In this document: one piece after another, positions 49,946-59,675 of the stretch
Numbering within the stretch: the first letter of the stretch is position 1
How the letters are laid out: each line of letters starts with the position of its first letter
Assembly: GCA_030949325.1 (NCBI GenBank)
Contig: JAUZSQ010000110.1
Span: 1 to 64,000, forward strand
DNA length: 64,000 nt
Direction of reading: 5' to 3'
From: Sulfurovum sp.
GTDB lineage: Bacteria; Campylobacterota; Campylobacteria; Campylobacterales; Sulfurovaceae
Translations under genes and position numbers: made by a program
The notes under the pieces: model-generated
What the model saw: the letters and a program-made list of their open reading frames with translations, nothing else
Told to the model about the DNA's origin: nothing
Database searches by the model: none

Positions 49946-49973
49946 ATACCCCTGAAACTCCAAAGGATAGAGA

Positions 49974-50693
49974 TTGAACAAACACTTAAATGAATTGATA
50001 GACCTTGCTAAAAATGACCAAGAGATTGACTCTTATACGCCAAGACTTGAAGCAGGAGCGAAGAAAGTAGCAAAAATACAAAAGAAAGTTACTTCAGCAC
50101 AATTGGAACTTGATACGCTTTCTCGTCAAATTGAAGAAAACAATATCAAAGTGACTGTATTTGAAGAGCAAATTACGATGTTACATGAGCAACTCAAATC
50201 AAATACGGTAAAGTCTAAAAACATTACGACAGAAAAAGAGATGAAAGCCCTCTCTTTGGAAGAAGATATTGCCAAAGAAAAGATGACTTTTGCCAATGAA
50301 GAGATAGCTAGGTTACAAACTATCAATGAAACAAAATCAGGATTGATGCAAGAAGCCAGTGACAAAGTAACTGCCTTAGCCTCCGATGCCAAAGCCATTG
50401 AAGATGTGGTCTTTACAGAAAGAGCAGATATAGAGAAAAGTAAAGGCGAACTTTTTGTAAGACGAGAGAAGCTTAGTCGAGACCTAGAGCAAAAAGTATT
50501 GGCATTTTATGAAAAAATCCGTATTTGGGCAGGAAACACTGCTGTGGTTCCTGTGAAGAAACAAGCGTGTTATGGTTGTTATATGAAGCTCAATGACAAA
50601 ACCTATTCAGAAGTAATTCGTGCAGATGAAATTTGTAATTGTCCTCACTGTGGACGTATTATGTATATCGAGCCTATTACTGCTGAGGCATAG
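49974..50693 (+). CDS. Coiled-coil protein with C-terminal C4 zinc ribbon
   Basis: 239 residues, TTG start at 49974 behind AAAGGA. Long N-terminal helical hairpin (residues 20-180), then CYGCYMKLNDKTYSEVIRADEICNCPHCGRIMY. This matches the widespread zf-RING_7/DUF164 family found beside NIF3-like genes. Nucleic-acid binding is likely; role unknown. Confidence 0.88.
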   Translation: MNKHLNELIDLAKNDQEIDSYTPRLEAGAKKVAKIQKKVTSAQLELDTLSRQIEENNIKVTVFEEQITMLHEQLKSNTVKSKNITTEKEMKALSLEEDIAKEKMTFANEEIARLQTINETKSGLMQEASDKVTALASDAKAIEDVVFTERADIEKSKGELFVRREKLSRDLEQKVLAFYEKIRIWAGNTAVVPVKKQACYGCYMKLNDKTYSEVIRADEICNCPHCGRIMYIEPITAEA

Positions 50694-50702
50694 AACCTTG
50701 CT

Positions 50703-51871
50703 ATGGAGAAAGTTTTCTTTTTTCTCTATACGCTTGTTCTGAGTTTTTTTTACCTTCTTGTACTTCCCTTTATTTTCCTTTTTTCTTTTAAACCTAAATA
50801 TAAAGTTTCACTTTTGGCTAGATTTTTTCTATGGAAAAACAAGAGATTAAAAGCCGATGGTGTATATTTTCATGTCTGTTCCTTTGGAGAAGCCAAAGCG
50901 ATTGCTCCTTTGATAGAAGCCTTGCCTTTAGGAGATATTCGTCTGAGTACTACGACTAATACAGGCTATGAAGCTATCCGAGGCTACACTTCAGAGTCTG
51001 CGTTTTTGCCTTTTGAACCTTTGCTCTTTTTGTGGATGCGAAGACAAAAGGTACTGGTGGTGATGGAAGCAGAATTTTGGTATCTACTCTTTGTTCTTGC
51101 CCAAAAAAGAGGTGCAAAGACCTTGCTTATCAATGCCCGTTTATCGGATAGGTCTTATCCCAAGTACAAGCGTATGGCATGGTTATATCGGCATATTTTT
51201 AAGCATATTGATGAAGTCTATGCTCAGACTACTTTAGACAAAGAACGCCTAGAGTCTTTGGGTGCAAAGCATGTCAGAGTCACAGGCAATATCAAGCTTT
51301 CTCGCCTAGCCAAAGTAAGCGAAGTCTTAGACAAACCCAAGGGCTTGATAGTCTGTGGAGCTTCGACGCATGAGGGTGAAGAATCACTTATCTTGGATGC
51401 ATTTTTGCCTTGAAGCAAGAAGAAAAAGAGGCGAAGCTTATACTCGTACCTCGTCATCCTGAGCGTTTTGATAAAATAGCTATATTGATAGCGAGTAAGA
51501 GTAAGCAAGAGGGATTAAGTAGCCAAAGGTATTCAGAAGAAAAAGACCTGAAAGCAGATATTATACTTGTAGATACATTGGGTGAACTTCTGAACTTTTA
51601 TGCTATTTCTGACCTTGTTATTTTGGGTGGGGCATTTTCTCCCATCGGAGGACACAATGCAGGAGAACCTGCACAATTTGGCTGTAAAATCATATCAGGA
51701 AAACACTATTTCAACCAAATAGACATCTTTCAAGCAATAGAAGGCATAGCCATTGTAGAAGATTTCAATCTCACAAGAAGACTCTTTCAACATGGACTTT
51801 TGAAGCCTTGCAAGATAAAACAACGAAGTGACATTAGTCTCATTATACAGAGCCTAAAGCAAGTCACCTAA
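50703..51871 (+). CDS. waaA: Kdo transferase (one-base frameshift)
   Basis: 389 residues after adding one base near 51407 (DAFLALKQE). N-terminal membrane anchor, HVCSFGEAKAIAPLIEAL, STTTNTGYE, VVMEAEFWY and LINARLSDRS. The C-terminal GT-B half has ILVPRHPERF, DTLGELLNFYAISDLVILGGAFSPIGGHNAGEPAQFG. Adds Kdo to lipid A precursor. Probably a sequence error, since the enzyme is normally essential for lipopolysaccharide. Confidence 0.9.
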
Positions 51872-51883
51872 CAAAGGAAAAAC

Positions 51884-52621
51884 ATGGCAACAGATAAAGC
51901 ATACAAAGTATTGGCACTAGCACAAGGTATTTCAAACAAGAAAGCCAAAGACCTTATTGATAGAGGGATAGTGTTTGTAGAAGACAAAAAAGTCAAAATT
52001 GCTCGTGCTGAGATACATACGGATACCTTTTTTCGTATTGAATATCCTGCAAAAATGGTGATACTCTATCAAGATGATGATATTATCGCTATTAATAAAC
52101 CTGCCCAAGTAGATAGCTATGAGATTCAAGACATGATACCTGACGCAGAGCTATTGCATAGGCTTGACCGTGATACTTCAGGTGTTTTACTCTTGGGTAA
52201 GAATAGACCTTTTATAGAAAAAGCGATTAGAGAATTCAAAGCTAGACGTGTAGAAAAGCATTATGTAGCGTGGGTAGAGGGTGTGATTTATGAAAAGATA
52301 GAGATAAATGAACCGATTCTAACCATCAAAAAAGGTAAGGCCTTTTCACTCATTGACCCTTTGCGTGGCAAAAAAGCCCATACTATCGTCAAACCCGAAG
52401 AACTCCAAGGGAAGAAATCTAAAGTCCATATCGAAATCACCACAGGACGCACACACCAAATACGTGTACACCTCTCACACATAGGTCACCCTGTTGTAGG
52501 AGACGAACAATACGGTAGCCGAACCCAATCGAAACGTGTCCTCTTGCACTCAGCCAAGATAAAAATCTTGGATTATGAATTTTCTGCCAAAGAGCCTAGA
52601 GAGATATCGCAGTATAAGTAA
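51884..52621 (+). CDS. RluA-family pseudouridine synthase
   Basis: 245 residues. N-terminal S4-like segment (GISNKKAKDLIDRGIVFVEDKKV), ILYQDDDIIAINKP, catalytic ELLHRLDRDTSGVLLLGKN, and HIEITTGRTHQIRVHLSHIGHPVVGDEQYG. Converts uridine to pseudouridine in rRNA or tRNA; which sites cannot be said. Confidence 0.9.
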   Translation: MATDKAYKVLALAQGISNKKAKDLIDRGIVFVEDKKVKIARAEIHTDTFFRIEYPAKMVILYQDDDIIAINKPAQVDSYEIQDMIPDAELLHRLDRDTSGVLLLGKNRPFIEKAIREFKARRVEKHYVAWVEGVIYEKIEINEPILTIKKGKAFSLIDPLRGKKAHTIVKPEELQGKKSKVHIEITTGRTHQIRVHLSHIGHPVVGDEQYGSRTQSKRVLLHSAKIKILDYEFSAKEPREISQYK

Positions 52622-52869
52622 AGGACTATAAGATGAAAAAAGCAGAGACGATAAAAGAAATTTATAGAGCATTTGCACCTGAAAAGTTTTTGCACAAAGA
52701 AGATAAAGAATTTTATGTAGATTTATATAAAAGAGATTTAAAACGCTTTGTCAATGAACTTGAAGAAAATGATATACCGACAAAAAGCTTTTTTATTGCA
52801 GGTCAAAGTGGTAATGGAAAAAGTACCATACTAAGTTTAGGAATAGAAGTAAATTAAAACCAAATTTTA

Positions 52870-52896
52870 GGGTACCCACAAGGGGATACCCATACG
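52870..52896 (-). repeat. REP-like hairpin, second family, copy 4
   Basis: GGGTACCC / GGATACCC (one mismatch), loop ACAAGG, foot CATACG. Inside the NTPase gene. Confidence 0.6.
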
Positions 52897-52908
52897 AAAT
52901 AACATCGT

Positions 52909-52936
52909 GTAGGGGCAATCCCTTGTGGTTGCCCTT
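52909..52936 (+). repeat. REP-like hairpin, second family, copy 5
   Basis: GTAG foot, GGGCAATC / GGTTGCCC stem with one wobble, loop CCTTGT. Inverted relative to copy 4. Confidence 0.65.
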
Positions 52937-54030
52937 TGGAAGTTATTTATATTTTACTCCTTACTTGATACGCAACATCCCTCACTTAACGAAAAATATG
53001 AGCTTAAATATTTATCAGGTAAAGTAATTTTTCAATATGATGATATCAATATCATTGATTTACTCTTAAAGAGATACTGCTTATCATTGATGATTTGGAG
53101 GAAAAAGAAAATATTGATAGCTTCTATTTAAAAGAGTTAAAGCACTTAGACAGTCTTAATATGGTTAAAATTATTACCATGCCTATACATTTACGGCGTA
53201 CGCAAACGTTTAACAGTAAAGATGTACGAGAATTTGCTCTTAAACTCAATGACTTTGGGGGTAATGCGAATCAAAATGATATAAGTTTACTGAGAGAAGT
53301 CATAGAAAAAAGAATTACAAATTTAAAGTTGATTACATCGGATACCATAGATAAAGCCATCCAATACAGTGGTGGTAATTTGCGACAACTTCTTAGACTC
53401 ATTCAATTAAGTGCCAATGAAGAAGATACCTTTGAAGGCATAAAAATTGAAACTCAAGAGATAGACTATGCAATAGAATTTTTGCAACAAGAGACTTCAT
53501 ATCCGAATACAAACTCAAACTCATCTTTATCTTTTACAAAGAGAGTTTAGAAAAACTCATAAAAACTTGTTTTGATTTTTATTCAACCAATAGTTTTAGC
53601 TACCAATTCACAGACCATTCTTATAGCCCTACAGAAATAAAACAAAATTCAAAACTAGACGATGCCATAGCTAAATACCAAAAGCAAAGTACCTCATCTC
53701 CAAAACTAGAAATAGAACTACTTTTTAATATTGCAAAAGAAGTGTATGCTATCTCTAATGTTGATTTATCTATGGAGTATTATCAAAAAGCTAAAACTAT
53801 TGCAGAAGACAATAATTTAGCATTTCAGAAATCTTCTATTTTAGGAAATATAGGAGTTATCTATAGTGCTAAAGGAGATTTAGATTTTTCTAAAAAGTAT
53901 TATAACGAAGCTTTATCACTCTTTGAAGAGATAGGCTATGCTCATGGGGTTGAGGTGATAAAAAATAATTTGAATAAGCTTTAAGCCCAAATAAGCTAAA
54001 ATCACACTAATAAAATACAAGAGGATACTC

Positions 54031-55377
54031 ATGTTTGATACATTGACAGATAGTTTTAAGAATGCCATAGGGAAAATTCGTTTTACGGATGATGATAAAG
54101 CACTTAAAAAGGCTACGACGGAATTGAAGAAGTCTTTGCTTAAGGCTGATGTGCATCATAAGGTTGTCAAGGATTTGATTGCTTTTGTGGAGAGTGAGAC
54201 GAAGAAAACGGGGGTGGGGAAAGATAACTTCCTTCGTGCCTTGCAGATTAAGCTCAATGATATTTTGAGTGTAGAAGGGACGCCTAAGGGTTTTGTTTTT
54301 GCTTCTAAGCCACCGACTGTGGTGTTGATGATTGGATTGCAAGGGGCAGGAAAGACTACGACTACGGGGAAATTGGCGTATTTTTTGAAAGAACTCAAAA
54401 AGAAAAAGGTCATGATTATTGCGGCTGATTTACAGCGTTTGGCTGCTGTAGAGCAACTTCGTCAGATTTGTTCGGGGATAGAAGTAGAGTTGGTAGCAGA
54501 TGAAGAAGCTACGCCTACGCAGATTGTCAAGCAAGGGTTAGCAAGAGCCGAAAAAGAGCTTTATGATGTGGTATTAATTGATACGGCTGGACGTTTGGCG
54601 ATTGATGATGCGTTGATGGATGAACTTTTAGAGATTAAAAAAGTAGCCAATCCTGATGAGCTGTTTTATGTAGCCGATGCGATGACTGGGCAAGATGCTG
54701 TGCGTACGGCTCAGACTTTTAAGGACAAGATTGGTATTACAGGCGTGATATTGTCTAAATTTGATGGAGATAGCCGTGGAGGTGTGGCTCTTGGGCTTAC
54801 GCAACAAGTGGGTGTACCGTTGAGGTTTATTGGTGCAGGTGAGAAGATGCCTGATTTGGAGCAGTTTATTGCAGATAGAATTGTGAGCCGTTTGATGGGT
54901 GCAGGGGATGTAGAATCTTTGGCAGAAAAAGCAGCCGCAGTCATTGACCCCAAAGAAGCGAAGCGTTTTACCCAAAAAATCAAAAAAGGTCAATTTAACT
55001 TTAATGACTTTTTGTCTCAAATGGAGCAAATGAAAAAGCTAGGTTCTATGAAGTCGGTAATGAGCATGATTCCAGGTATGGGTGCTATGGCAAAGCAGAT
55101 AGGTGATATGGACTTGGAGAACTCTTCTGAGATGAAGCAAATTAAAGCCTTGGTAGGGTCTATGACACCTAAAGAACGTGAAAAGCCTGAACTACTTAAT
55201 AATATGCGTAAGCGTCGTTTGGCACAAGGTTCTGGGCTTGACCCTATGCACGTGAATCGTGTATTGAAGCAGTTTAAAAATGCTGCGAAGATGGCAAAAA
55301 AGATGTCGGGTAAAAATGGTATGAAGCAAATGCAAGAGATGATGGCTCAGGCTAAAGGGGGAGGAATCCCTAGATAA
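54031..55377 (+). CDS. ffh: Signal recognition particle protein Ffh
   Basis: 448 residues. N domain, then G domain with GLQGAGKTTTTGKLA, IIAADLQRLAAVEQL, IDTAGRLAID, LSKFDGDSRGGVAL and GAGEKMPDLEQF. The methionine-rich M domain has MSMIPGMG...MKQIKALVGSMTPKER and ends in QMQEMMAQAKG. Targets nascent membrane proteins. First gene of the ffh-rpsP-rplS stretch, with its own ribosome binding site AAGAGGA. Confidence 0.97.
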   Translation: MFDTLTDSFKNAIGKIRFTDDDKALKKATTELKKSLLKADVHHKVVKDLIAFVESETKKTGVGKDNFLRALQIKLNDILSVEGTPKGFVFASKPPTVVLMIGLQGAGKTTTTGKLAYFLKELKKKKVMIIAADLQRLAAVEQLRQICSGIEVELVADEEATPTQIVKQGLARAEKELYDVVLIDTAGRLAIDDALMDELLEIKKVANPDELFYVADAMTGQDAVRTAQTFKDKIGITGVILSKFDGDSRGGVALGLTQQVGVPLRFIGAGEKMPDLEQFIADRIVSRLMGAGDVESLAEKAAAVIDPKEAKRFTQKIKKGQFNFNDFLSQMEQMKKLGSMKSVMSMIPGMGAMAKQIGDMDLENSSEMKQIKALVGSMTPKEREKPELLNNMRKRRLAQGSGLDPMHVNRVLKQFKNAAKMAKKMSGKNGMKQMQEMMAQAKGGGIPR

Positions 55378-55423
55378 GTATTTTGGGTACTTGTAATTAA
55401 TAGAGGTTTTATCCTTTTTATGG

Positions 55424-55429
55424 TAAAAT
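55424..55429 (+). promoter_or_regulatory. Probable -10 box (TAAAAT) of the rpsP operon
   Basis: GGTAAAATCTCGTTCC, matching the wording at the rpsB promoter (6944). It predicts a 130-base leader before rpsP. Confidence 0.45.
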
Positions 55430-55568
55430 CTCGTTCCAAAAGAATTTATAGAGTATTGATGAGTGTTTTAGTCATTAAAAAGCAGTTGTCAGTACTACAT
55501 TTCAGAATGTATAGCTTTTCCTCGGGTTAGCATTGTAGATTTAACGAAAACACACTAAGGAATATAAT

Positions 55569-55799
55569 ATGACAATGATTAGAATGACAAGAATGGGTAG
55601 AAAAAAGAAACCATTTTACAGAATCGTAGTAACAGATAGCAGAAAAAGAAGAGATGGTGGTTGGATTGAAATTCTCGGTAATTATAACCCTGTTTCTGAA
55701 AACAAAGAGTTAAATCTTGATAAAGATAGATTGAACTACTGGTTAAGTGTTGGAGCACAAATGAGTCCAACGGTTAAAAGACTAGCAGGATTAAAATAG
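55569..55799 (+). CDS. rpsP: 30S ribosomal protein S16
   Basis: 76 residues. [38 protein letters not shown] is the S16 signature. TAAGGA precedes ATG 55569. First gene of rpsP-khpA-rimM-trmD-rplS. Confidence 0.97.
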   Translation: MTMIRMTRMGRKKKPFYRIVVTDSRKRRDGGWIEILGNYNPVSENKELNLDKDRLNYWLSVGAQMSPTVKRLAGLK

Positions 55800-55802
55800 T
55801 TT

Positions 55803-56057
55803 ATGGTGAAAGACTTCTTACTCTCCTATACTAAACTTTTAGTAGCCAATCCTGAAGATATTGCTATAGAAATAAAAGAAGTAAATGAGAAATTTGATGA
55901 AATTATTATCTTTGCAAATACGGAAGATATTGGTAAGCTTATCGGAAAAGAAGGCAAAATGATTAATGCTATTAAAGCAGTCATTTCTGGATGTAAAGCA
56001 CGTGGTGGCAAGAGCTATCACGTCAATGTCAAATCTCAGACAGATATCAATGGCTGA
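55803..56057 (+). CDS. khpA: KH-domain RNA-binding protein KhpA
   Basis: 84 residues, one type II KH domain with the GxxG loop in IGKLIGKEGKMINAIKAVI. Starts three bases after rpsP and overlaps rimM by eight. Small-RNA or rRNA binding, as in other bacteria with this gene order. Confidence 0.9.
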   Translation: MVKDFLLSYTKLLVANPEDIAIEIKEVNEKFDEIIIFANTEDIGKLIGKEGKMINAIKAVISGCKARGGKSYHVNVKSQTDING

Positions 56058-56577
56058 TGACAAAGCACTTATTGCTCAAATAGGGCGTACTATTGGACTT
56101 TGGGGTGACCTGAAGTTTCATCTTCATACAGATTTCCCCCAACAATTTATCATCGGTAAAACCTTTCAAAGTAATCGCGGACCCTTAACGATTGCAGATT
56201 TCAATGAAAAGCGTAGTTTGATTCGTTTTATTGGTCACGAGAGTATTGATTCAGCCAAAAAACTTACCAATACCAAGCTCTTTGCCGATGAAGCACAAAC
56301 CAGAGCACATTGTGACCTTGAAGAAGGTCAGCATTTTTGGTTTGATGTCATTGGTTGTAGTATTGTTGAAGCAGGTGAGCATTTGGGTAAGATTCATGAT
56401 ATTCAGCGTATGGGTGATACGGATTATTTGTTGATAGATACGGATACCACGCTTATAGAACAGGGGCTACCTAAGCGCTTTTTGATTCCTTATATTGAGC
56501 GTTTTGTTATCAAATCAGAGATAGAAAATCGCTCAGTGTATACCAAAGACACTAAAGATATTTTAGAGGCATCTTAA
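56050..56577 (+). CDS. rimM: Ribosome maturation factor RimM
   Basis: 175 residues from ATG 56050. AQIGRTIGLWGDLKFHLHTDFPQQF at the N terminus (RimM barrel), then the PRC-barrel with EEGQHFWFDVIGCSIVEAGEHLGKI and FLIPYIERFV. Assists 30S head maturation, partly through S19. One-base overlap with trmD (TAATG). Confidence 0.93.
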   Translation: MADDKALIAQIGRTIGLWGDLKFHLHTDFPQQFIIGKTFQSNRGPLTIADFNEKRSLIRFIGHESIDSAKKLTNTKLFADEAQTRAHCDLEEGQHFWFDVIGCSIVEAGEHLGKIHDIQRMGDTDYLLIDTDTTLIEQGLPKRFLIPYIERFVIKSEIENRSVYTKDTKDILEAS

Positions 56578-57272
56578 TGCACTTTTCTTTTGTAACCCTT
56601 TTCCCTCAGCTTATTGAAGGCTACTTTTGTGAAAGTATTTTAAAACGTGCCATTGAAGACCAAAAAATTTCTATAGATTTTTATAATCCTCGTGACTATA
56701 CTACAGATAAGCATAAGCGTGTAGATGCCCCTATGGTAGGTGGTGGTGCAGGGATGTTGATGACTCCCCAGCCACTGATTGATACCTTGTTGGCGATAAA
56801 AGCTTCTTCTGCTCAAGCCCATGTGGTATTACTCACTCCCGTAGCCAAACTTTTTAAACAAAATGATGCCAAGCGTTTAGCTACAAAATCACATTTAGTT
56901 TTTGTCTCAGGACGTTATGAAGGTTTAGATGAACGTATTGTTGAAGGCTATGTGGATGAAGTATTGTCCGTAGGCGATTTTATCTTGACAGGGGGCGAAT
57001 TGGCAAGTATGGTGTTGTGTGACGCAGTGTCTCGTAACATTGAAGGTGTGCTAGGAAATAGTGACTCTTTGTCTATTGAGAGTTTTGAAGAAGATGTTTT
57101 AGAAGCACCTTCCTTCACAAAACCTATTAATTATGAAGGAAACAAAGTTGTTTCAGAGTTATTAAAGGGTAATCATAGTAAAATTATAGACTTAAAAAGA
57201 GGCCTTGCTTTGTGTAAAACGAAGTATTTTCGCCCAGACTTATACAAAAAAGGGTTCACAGATGAGAAATAA
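56577..57272 (+). CDS. trmD: tRNA (guanine-37-N1)-methyltransferase
   Basis: 231 residues. [91 protein letters not shown] make up the knotted SAM site. Modifies G37 and prevents frameshifting. Overlaps rplS by 11 bases. Confidence 0.96.
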   Translation: MHFSFVTLFPQLIEGYFCESILKRAIEDQKISIDFYNPRDYTTDKHKRVDAPMVGGGAGMLMTPQPLIDTLLAIKASSAQAHVVLLTPVAKLFKQNDAKRLATKSHLVFVSGRYEGLDERIVEGYVDEVLSVGDFILTGGELASMVLCDAVSRNIEGVLGNSDSLSIESFEEDVLEAPSFTKPINYEGNKVVSELLKGNHSKIIDLKRGLALCKTKYFRPDLYKKGFTDEK

Positions 57273-57621
57273 ATACATCGAAAGCTTTGAAAAAGCACAA
57301 GTAGAAAAAAGAGAAATTCCTACATTTAGAGCAGGGGATACTGTCAATGTAGCAGTACGAATTAAAGAAGGTGCTAAGACTAGAGTACAAAACTATGAAG
57401 GTCTTTGTATTGCAATTAGAGGTCAAGGTACAGGTCGTACATTTATGGTCAGAAAAATGGGTGCAAACTCTATTGGTGTAGAGAGAATTTTCCCACTTTA
57501 CTCAGATTCTATCGAGAGCGTTACTGTACTTAGACGTGGTAGAATTAGAAGAGCAAAACTCTTTTACCTTAGAGAACTTAAGGGTAAAGCAGCACGTATT
57601 AAAGAGCTTAGAAGAAAATAA
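57262..57621 (+). CDS. rplS: 50S ribosomal protein L19
   Basis: 119 residues from ATG 57262 ([13 protein letters not shown]). [62 protein letters not shown] is the L19 core. Last gene of the operon. Confidence 0.96.
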   Translation: MRNKYIESFEKAQVEKREIPTFRAGDTVNVAVRIKEGAKTRVQNYEGLCIAIRGQGTGRTFMVRKMGANSIGVERIFPLYSDSIESVTVLRRGRIRRAKLFYLRELKGKAARIKELRRK

Positions 57622-57716
57622 TTTCTTTTTAGCGTTCTATATTTTGATAGAAGTATTTTTATACTTCTATTTTTATACTTCATATTTTCTATTCGTTCAC
57701 CCCTTAGGAATACTCC

Positions 57717-58259
57717 ATGTTTAGTACAATCAAAAACAAAATCATTACTATTTTACAACTTATTCTAGTCCTTATCTATATTCTTTTTGAAGAATTAATA
57801 TGGGAAGGTATTGCAAAGCCTATTTATGAGGCAATACATTCACTTAAACTATTACAAAAGATAGAAGATAGATTACAAGAGGTGAATGCTTCGGTGATTC
57901 TTGTGATTTTTATCGTATTGTTATCTATGGTTGAATTCTTTGGTATTTATGCAGGGATGCTGTTTGTCAGTGGTCAAGTGATGTTAGGATTGGGCTTGTA
58001 TATTGCCAAGATTCCTATTGCAGCTTTTACCTTTTGGCTCTTTCGTGTGACTGAAGACAAGCTCATGCAGTTTGCTTGGTTTAAATGGCTCTATGAGAAG
58101 ATATTAGAGGGGATTGTGTGGTTAAAGTCGCGAGAGACTTATCTTCGTATGATGCAAAGCATTAGAGATTTTAAAATCAAGTACTTTAGTAAGGAGAGTC
58201 CTTTTGTTAGCAAAATAAAAGAGATTTATCGTAATATCAAAGCCTCTTTTACAAAGTAG
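57717..58259 (+). CDS. Membrane protein of unknown function
   Basis: 180 residues. An N-terminal hydrophobic helix, a charged stretch, then two helices (VILVIFIVLLSMVEFFGIYAGMLFVSG, LGLGLYIAKIPIAAFTFWLF) and a basic C terminus. Together with the next gene, which starts at its end, it forms a pair of related membrane proteins (IKYFSKES.. / YFFLEAFLWIE..). No family recognised. Confidence 0.65.
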   Translation: MFSTIKNKIITILQLILVLIYILFEELIWEGIAKPIYEAIHSLKLLQKIEDRLQEVNASVILVIFIVLLSMVEFFGIYAGMLFVSGQVMLGLGLYIAKIPIAAFTFWLFRVTEDKLMQFAWFKWLYEKILEGIVWLKSRETYLRMMQSIRDFKIKYFSKESPFVSKIKEIYRNIKASFTK

Positions 58260-58264
58260 TGTCT

Positions 58265-59164
58265 ATGTATAAACGTATCATATTTGGAATAGCTATATTA
58301 TTCGTGATACTCGCACTTCTTTTATTGTCTATCGCACAAACACGACATTTTATCTTTGATTTTATGACAGAGATATTTTTCTTTCTTAAGGAGAATCTTT
58401 TTTCTTTGTTGGCTGCCTTTTTCTTGGTCAAGGGGAAGTTTGTACTACTACTATTTCTAAAAAAGCTGATGATACTGTCTGTAACAGGATTGAGTAAGCG
58501 TTATTTGATAGAAAAAGTCTTTACTTATAATATAAAAATCCATTTTTTAGACCATATCAGTCAAGATATACAACGCTTATTACAGTACATCAAATCTAAT
58601 TTTAGAAACTTTCCTATTGTCAAACAATTGATGACAGGGCTTATCTTTTTGGGTTCATTGAGCTTTGTGGGTAAGTTTATGGGTGGTATTCTTGCTATGA
58701 AAGTCTTCATTGCCAAGTTTTGGAGTATGCTTTTAGCTATTGTCCTCAAACTCTCTACCACCATTATCTACTTTTTTACCGATTACATTTGGGGGTCTTG
58801 GATAGCACCAATTCTTGAAATTATTATTTTTTCATGGTTTTTAGAATGGTTAGAGAAAGTACCTTTTCTCAAAAAATATTTACAAAAGATATATTACTTT
58901 TTTCTTGAGGCTTTTTTGTGGATTGAAGGGTATCTTGAAAAGATATTTCATATCCCTCTAAAGCGATTTTTTCGCTTTCTTACGCGTACGATGAGGCGAT
59001 ATATTTATCGTTTTATAGGCTATAAACCTGTGGGTGCATGGCAAAGCTTAGTAGAAGTACGAAAACTCAATCCCCCTAAATACAAACGACTTCGACAAAA
59101 TCGTCATTCTTCTCATATTAGGTTGATACAAAGACGTATGGAAAGAGCCTCAAACAAAGTTTAA
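58265..59164 (+). CDS. Multi-helix membrane protein of unknown function
   Basis: About 299 residues from ATG 58265; GTG 58259 is in frame two codons earlier. Around five hydrophobic helices and a strongly basic, Arg-rich C terminus (RRYIYRFIGYKP...RLRQNRHSSHIRLIQRRMERASNK). Follows the preceding membrane gene without gap; convergent with smpB. Function unknown. Confidence 0.65.
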   Translation: MYKRIIFGIAILFVILALLLLSIAQTRHFIFDFMTEIFFFLKENLFSLLAAFFLVKGKFVLLLFLKKLMILSVTGLSKRYLIEKVFTYNIKIHFLDHISQDIQRLLQYIKSNFRNFPIVKQLMTGLIFLGSLSFVGKFMGGILAMKVFIAKFWSMLLAIVLKLSTTIIYFFTDYIWGSWIAPILEIIIFSWFLEWLEKVPFLKKYLQKIYYFFLEAFLWIEGYLEKIFHIPLKRFFRFLTRTMRRYIYRFIGYKPVGAWQSLVEVRKLNPPKYKRLRQNRHSSHIRLIQRRMERASNKV

Positions 59165-59625
59165 TAGGCTCTATTTTTCATAGCTTGTTGTGCTTCTCTG
59201 TCTAAGGTTTTACTCTTCATATCGGCACGTTTGTCATGGAGTTGTTTACCTTTGGCAATAGCTATACTCACTTTGGCAAAATTACGTTCATTGAAATAAA
59301 TCATCAAAGGTACAATGGTGTAGCCGTCTTTGTGTACTTTGACATAGAGCTTTTGAAGCTGTTTTTTATGAAGTAAAAGCTTTCTTGGGGTTCTGGTATC
59401 TGGTACATAATGCCTATTGGTCGTTTCAAGATGTGCGATATGGGCATTGAGTATATGTAACTCTCCTTGAATAAAACGACAAAAAGCATCCGCTAAATTG
59501 GCACGTTTGGCACGGAGGGCTTTGACTTCGGCACCTGCTAGGACGATACCTGCTTCAAACTTTTCTATAATCTCATAGTCATGTCTTGCTTTTTTATTTT
59601 GTGCGACAATATTGATAGCCATCAT
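59161..59625 (-). CDS. smpB: tmRNA-binding protein SmpB
   Basis: 154 residues. NIVAQNKKARHDYEIIEKFEAGIVLAGAEVKALRAKRANLADAF, NRHYVPDTRTPRKLLLHKKQL and GYTIVPLMIYFNERNFAKVSIAIAKGKQLHDKR. Works with tmRNA in ribosome rescue. The tmRNA gene itself was not seen here. Divergent from DUF2132. Confidence 0.96.
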   Translation of the reverse strand: MMAINIVAQNKKARHDYEIIEKFEAGIVLAGAEVKALRAKRANLADAFCRFIQGELHILNAHIAHLETTNRHYVPDTRTPRKLLLHKKQLQKLYVKVHKDGYTIVPLMIYFNERNFAKVSIAIAKGKQLHDKRADMKSKTLDREAQQAMKNRAY

Positions 59626-59643
59626 AGAGTCCTTTTTTGTGCT

Positions 59644-59649
59644 ATTATA
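59644..59649 (-). promoter_or_regulatory. Probable -10 box (TATAAT) of smpB
   Basis: ATTATA on the plus strand within the near-palindrome TGCTATTATAGCA, 19 bases before the smpB start. Confidence 0.5.
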
Positions 59650-59664
59650 GCATAGAGATTGAGG

Positions 59665-59670
59665 TATAAT
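59665..59670 (+). promoter_or_regulatory. Probable -10 box (TATAAT) of DUF2132 gene, leaderless
   Basis: GAGGTATAATACCCTATGG. The box ends only five bases before ATG 59676, so transcription would start at or near the A of ATG. Confidence 0.45.
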
Positions 59671-59675
59671 ACCCT

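Larger units (their letters stand above)
52633..53984 (+). pseudogene. P-loop NTPase with C-terminal TPR, disrupted by a REP pair
   Basis: N terminus 52633-52857 is intact to Walker A (FFIAGQSGNGKSTILSL), then runs into the inserted REP doublet 52870-52936. After it the frame resumes as DTQHPSLNEKYELKYLSGKVIFQYDD, then Walker B ILLIIDDLEEKENIDSFYLKEL, and sensor-like IITMPIHLRR and SGGNLRQLLRLIQL. From 53505 it shifts again and ends in TPR-like helices (IELLFNIAKEVYAISN, EYYQKAKTIAEDN, LGNIGVIYSAKGDLDFSKKYYNEAL). It resembles STAND/ORC-like ATPases. Probably inactive. Confidence 0.65.
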
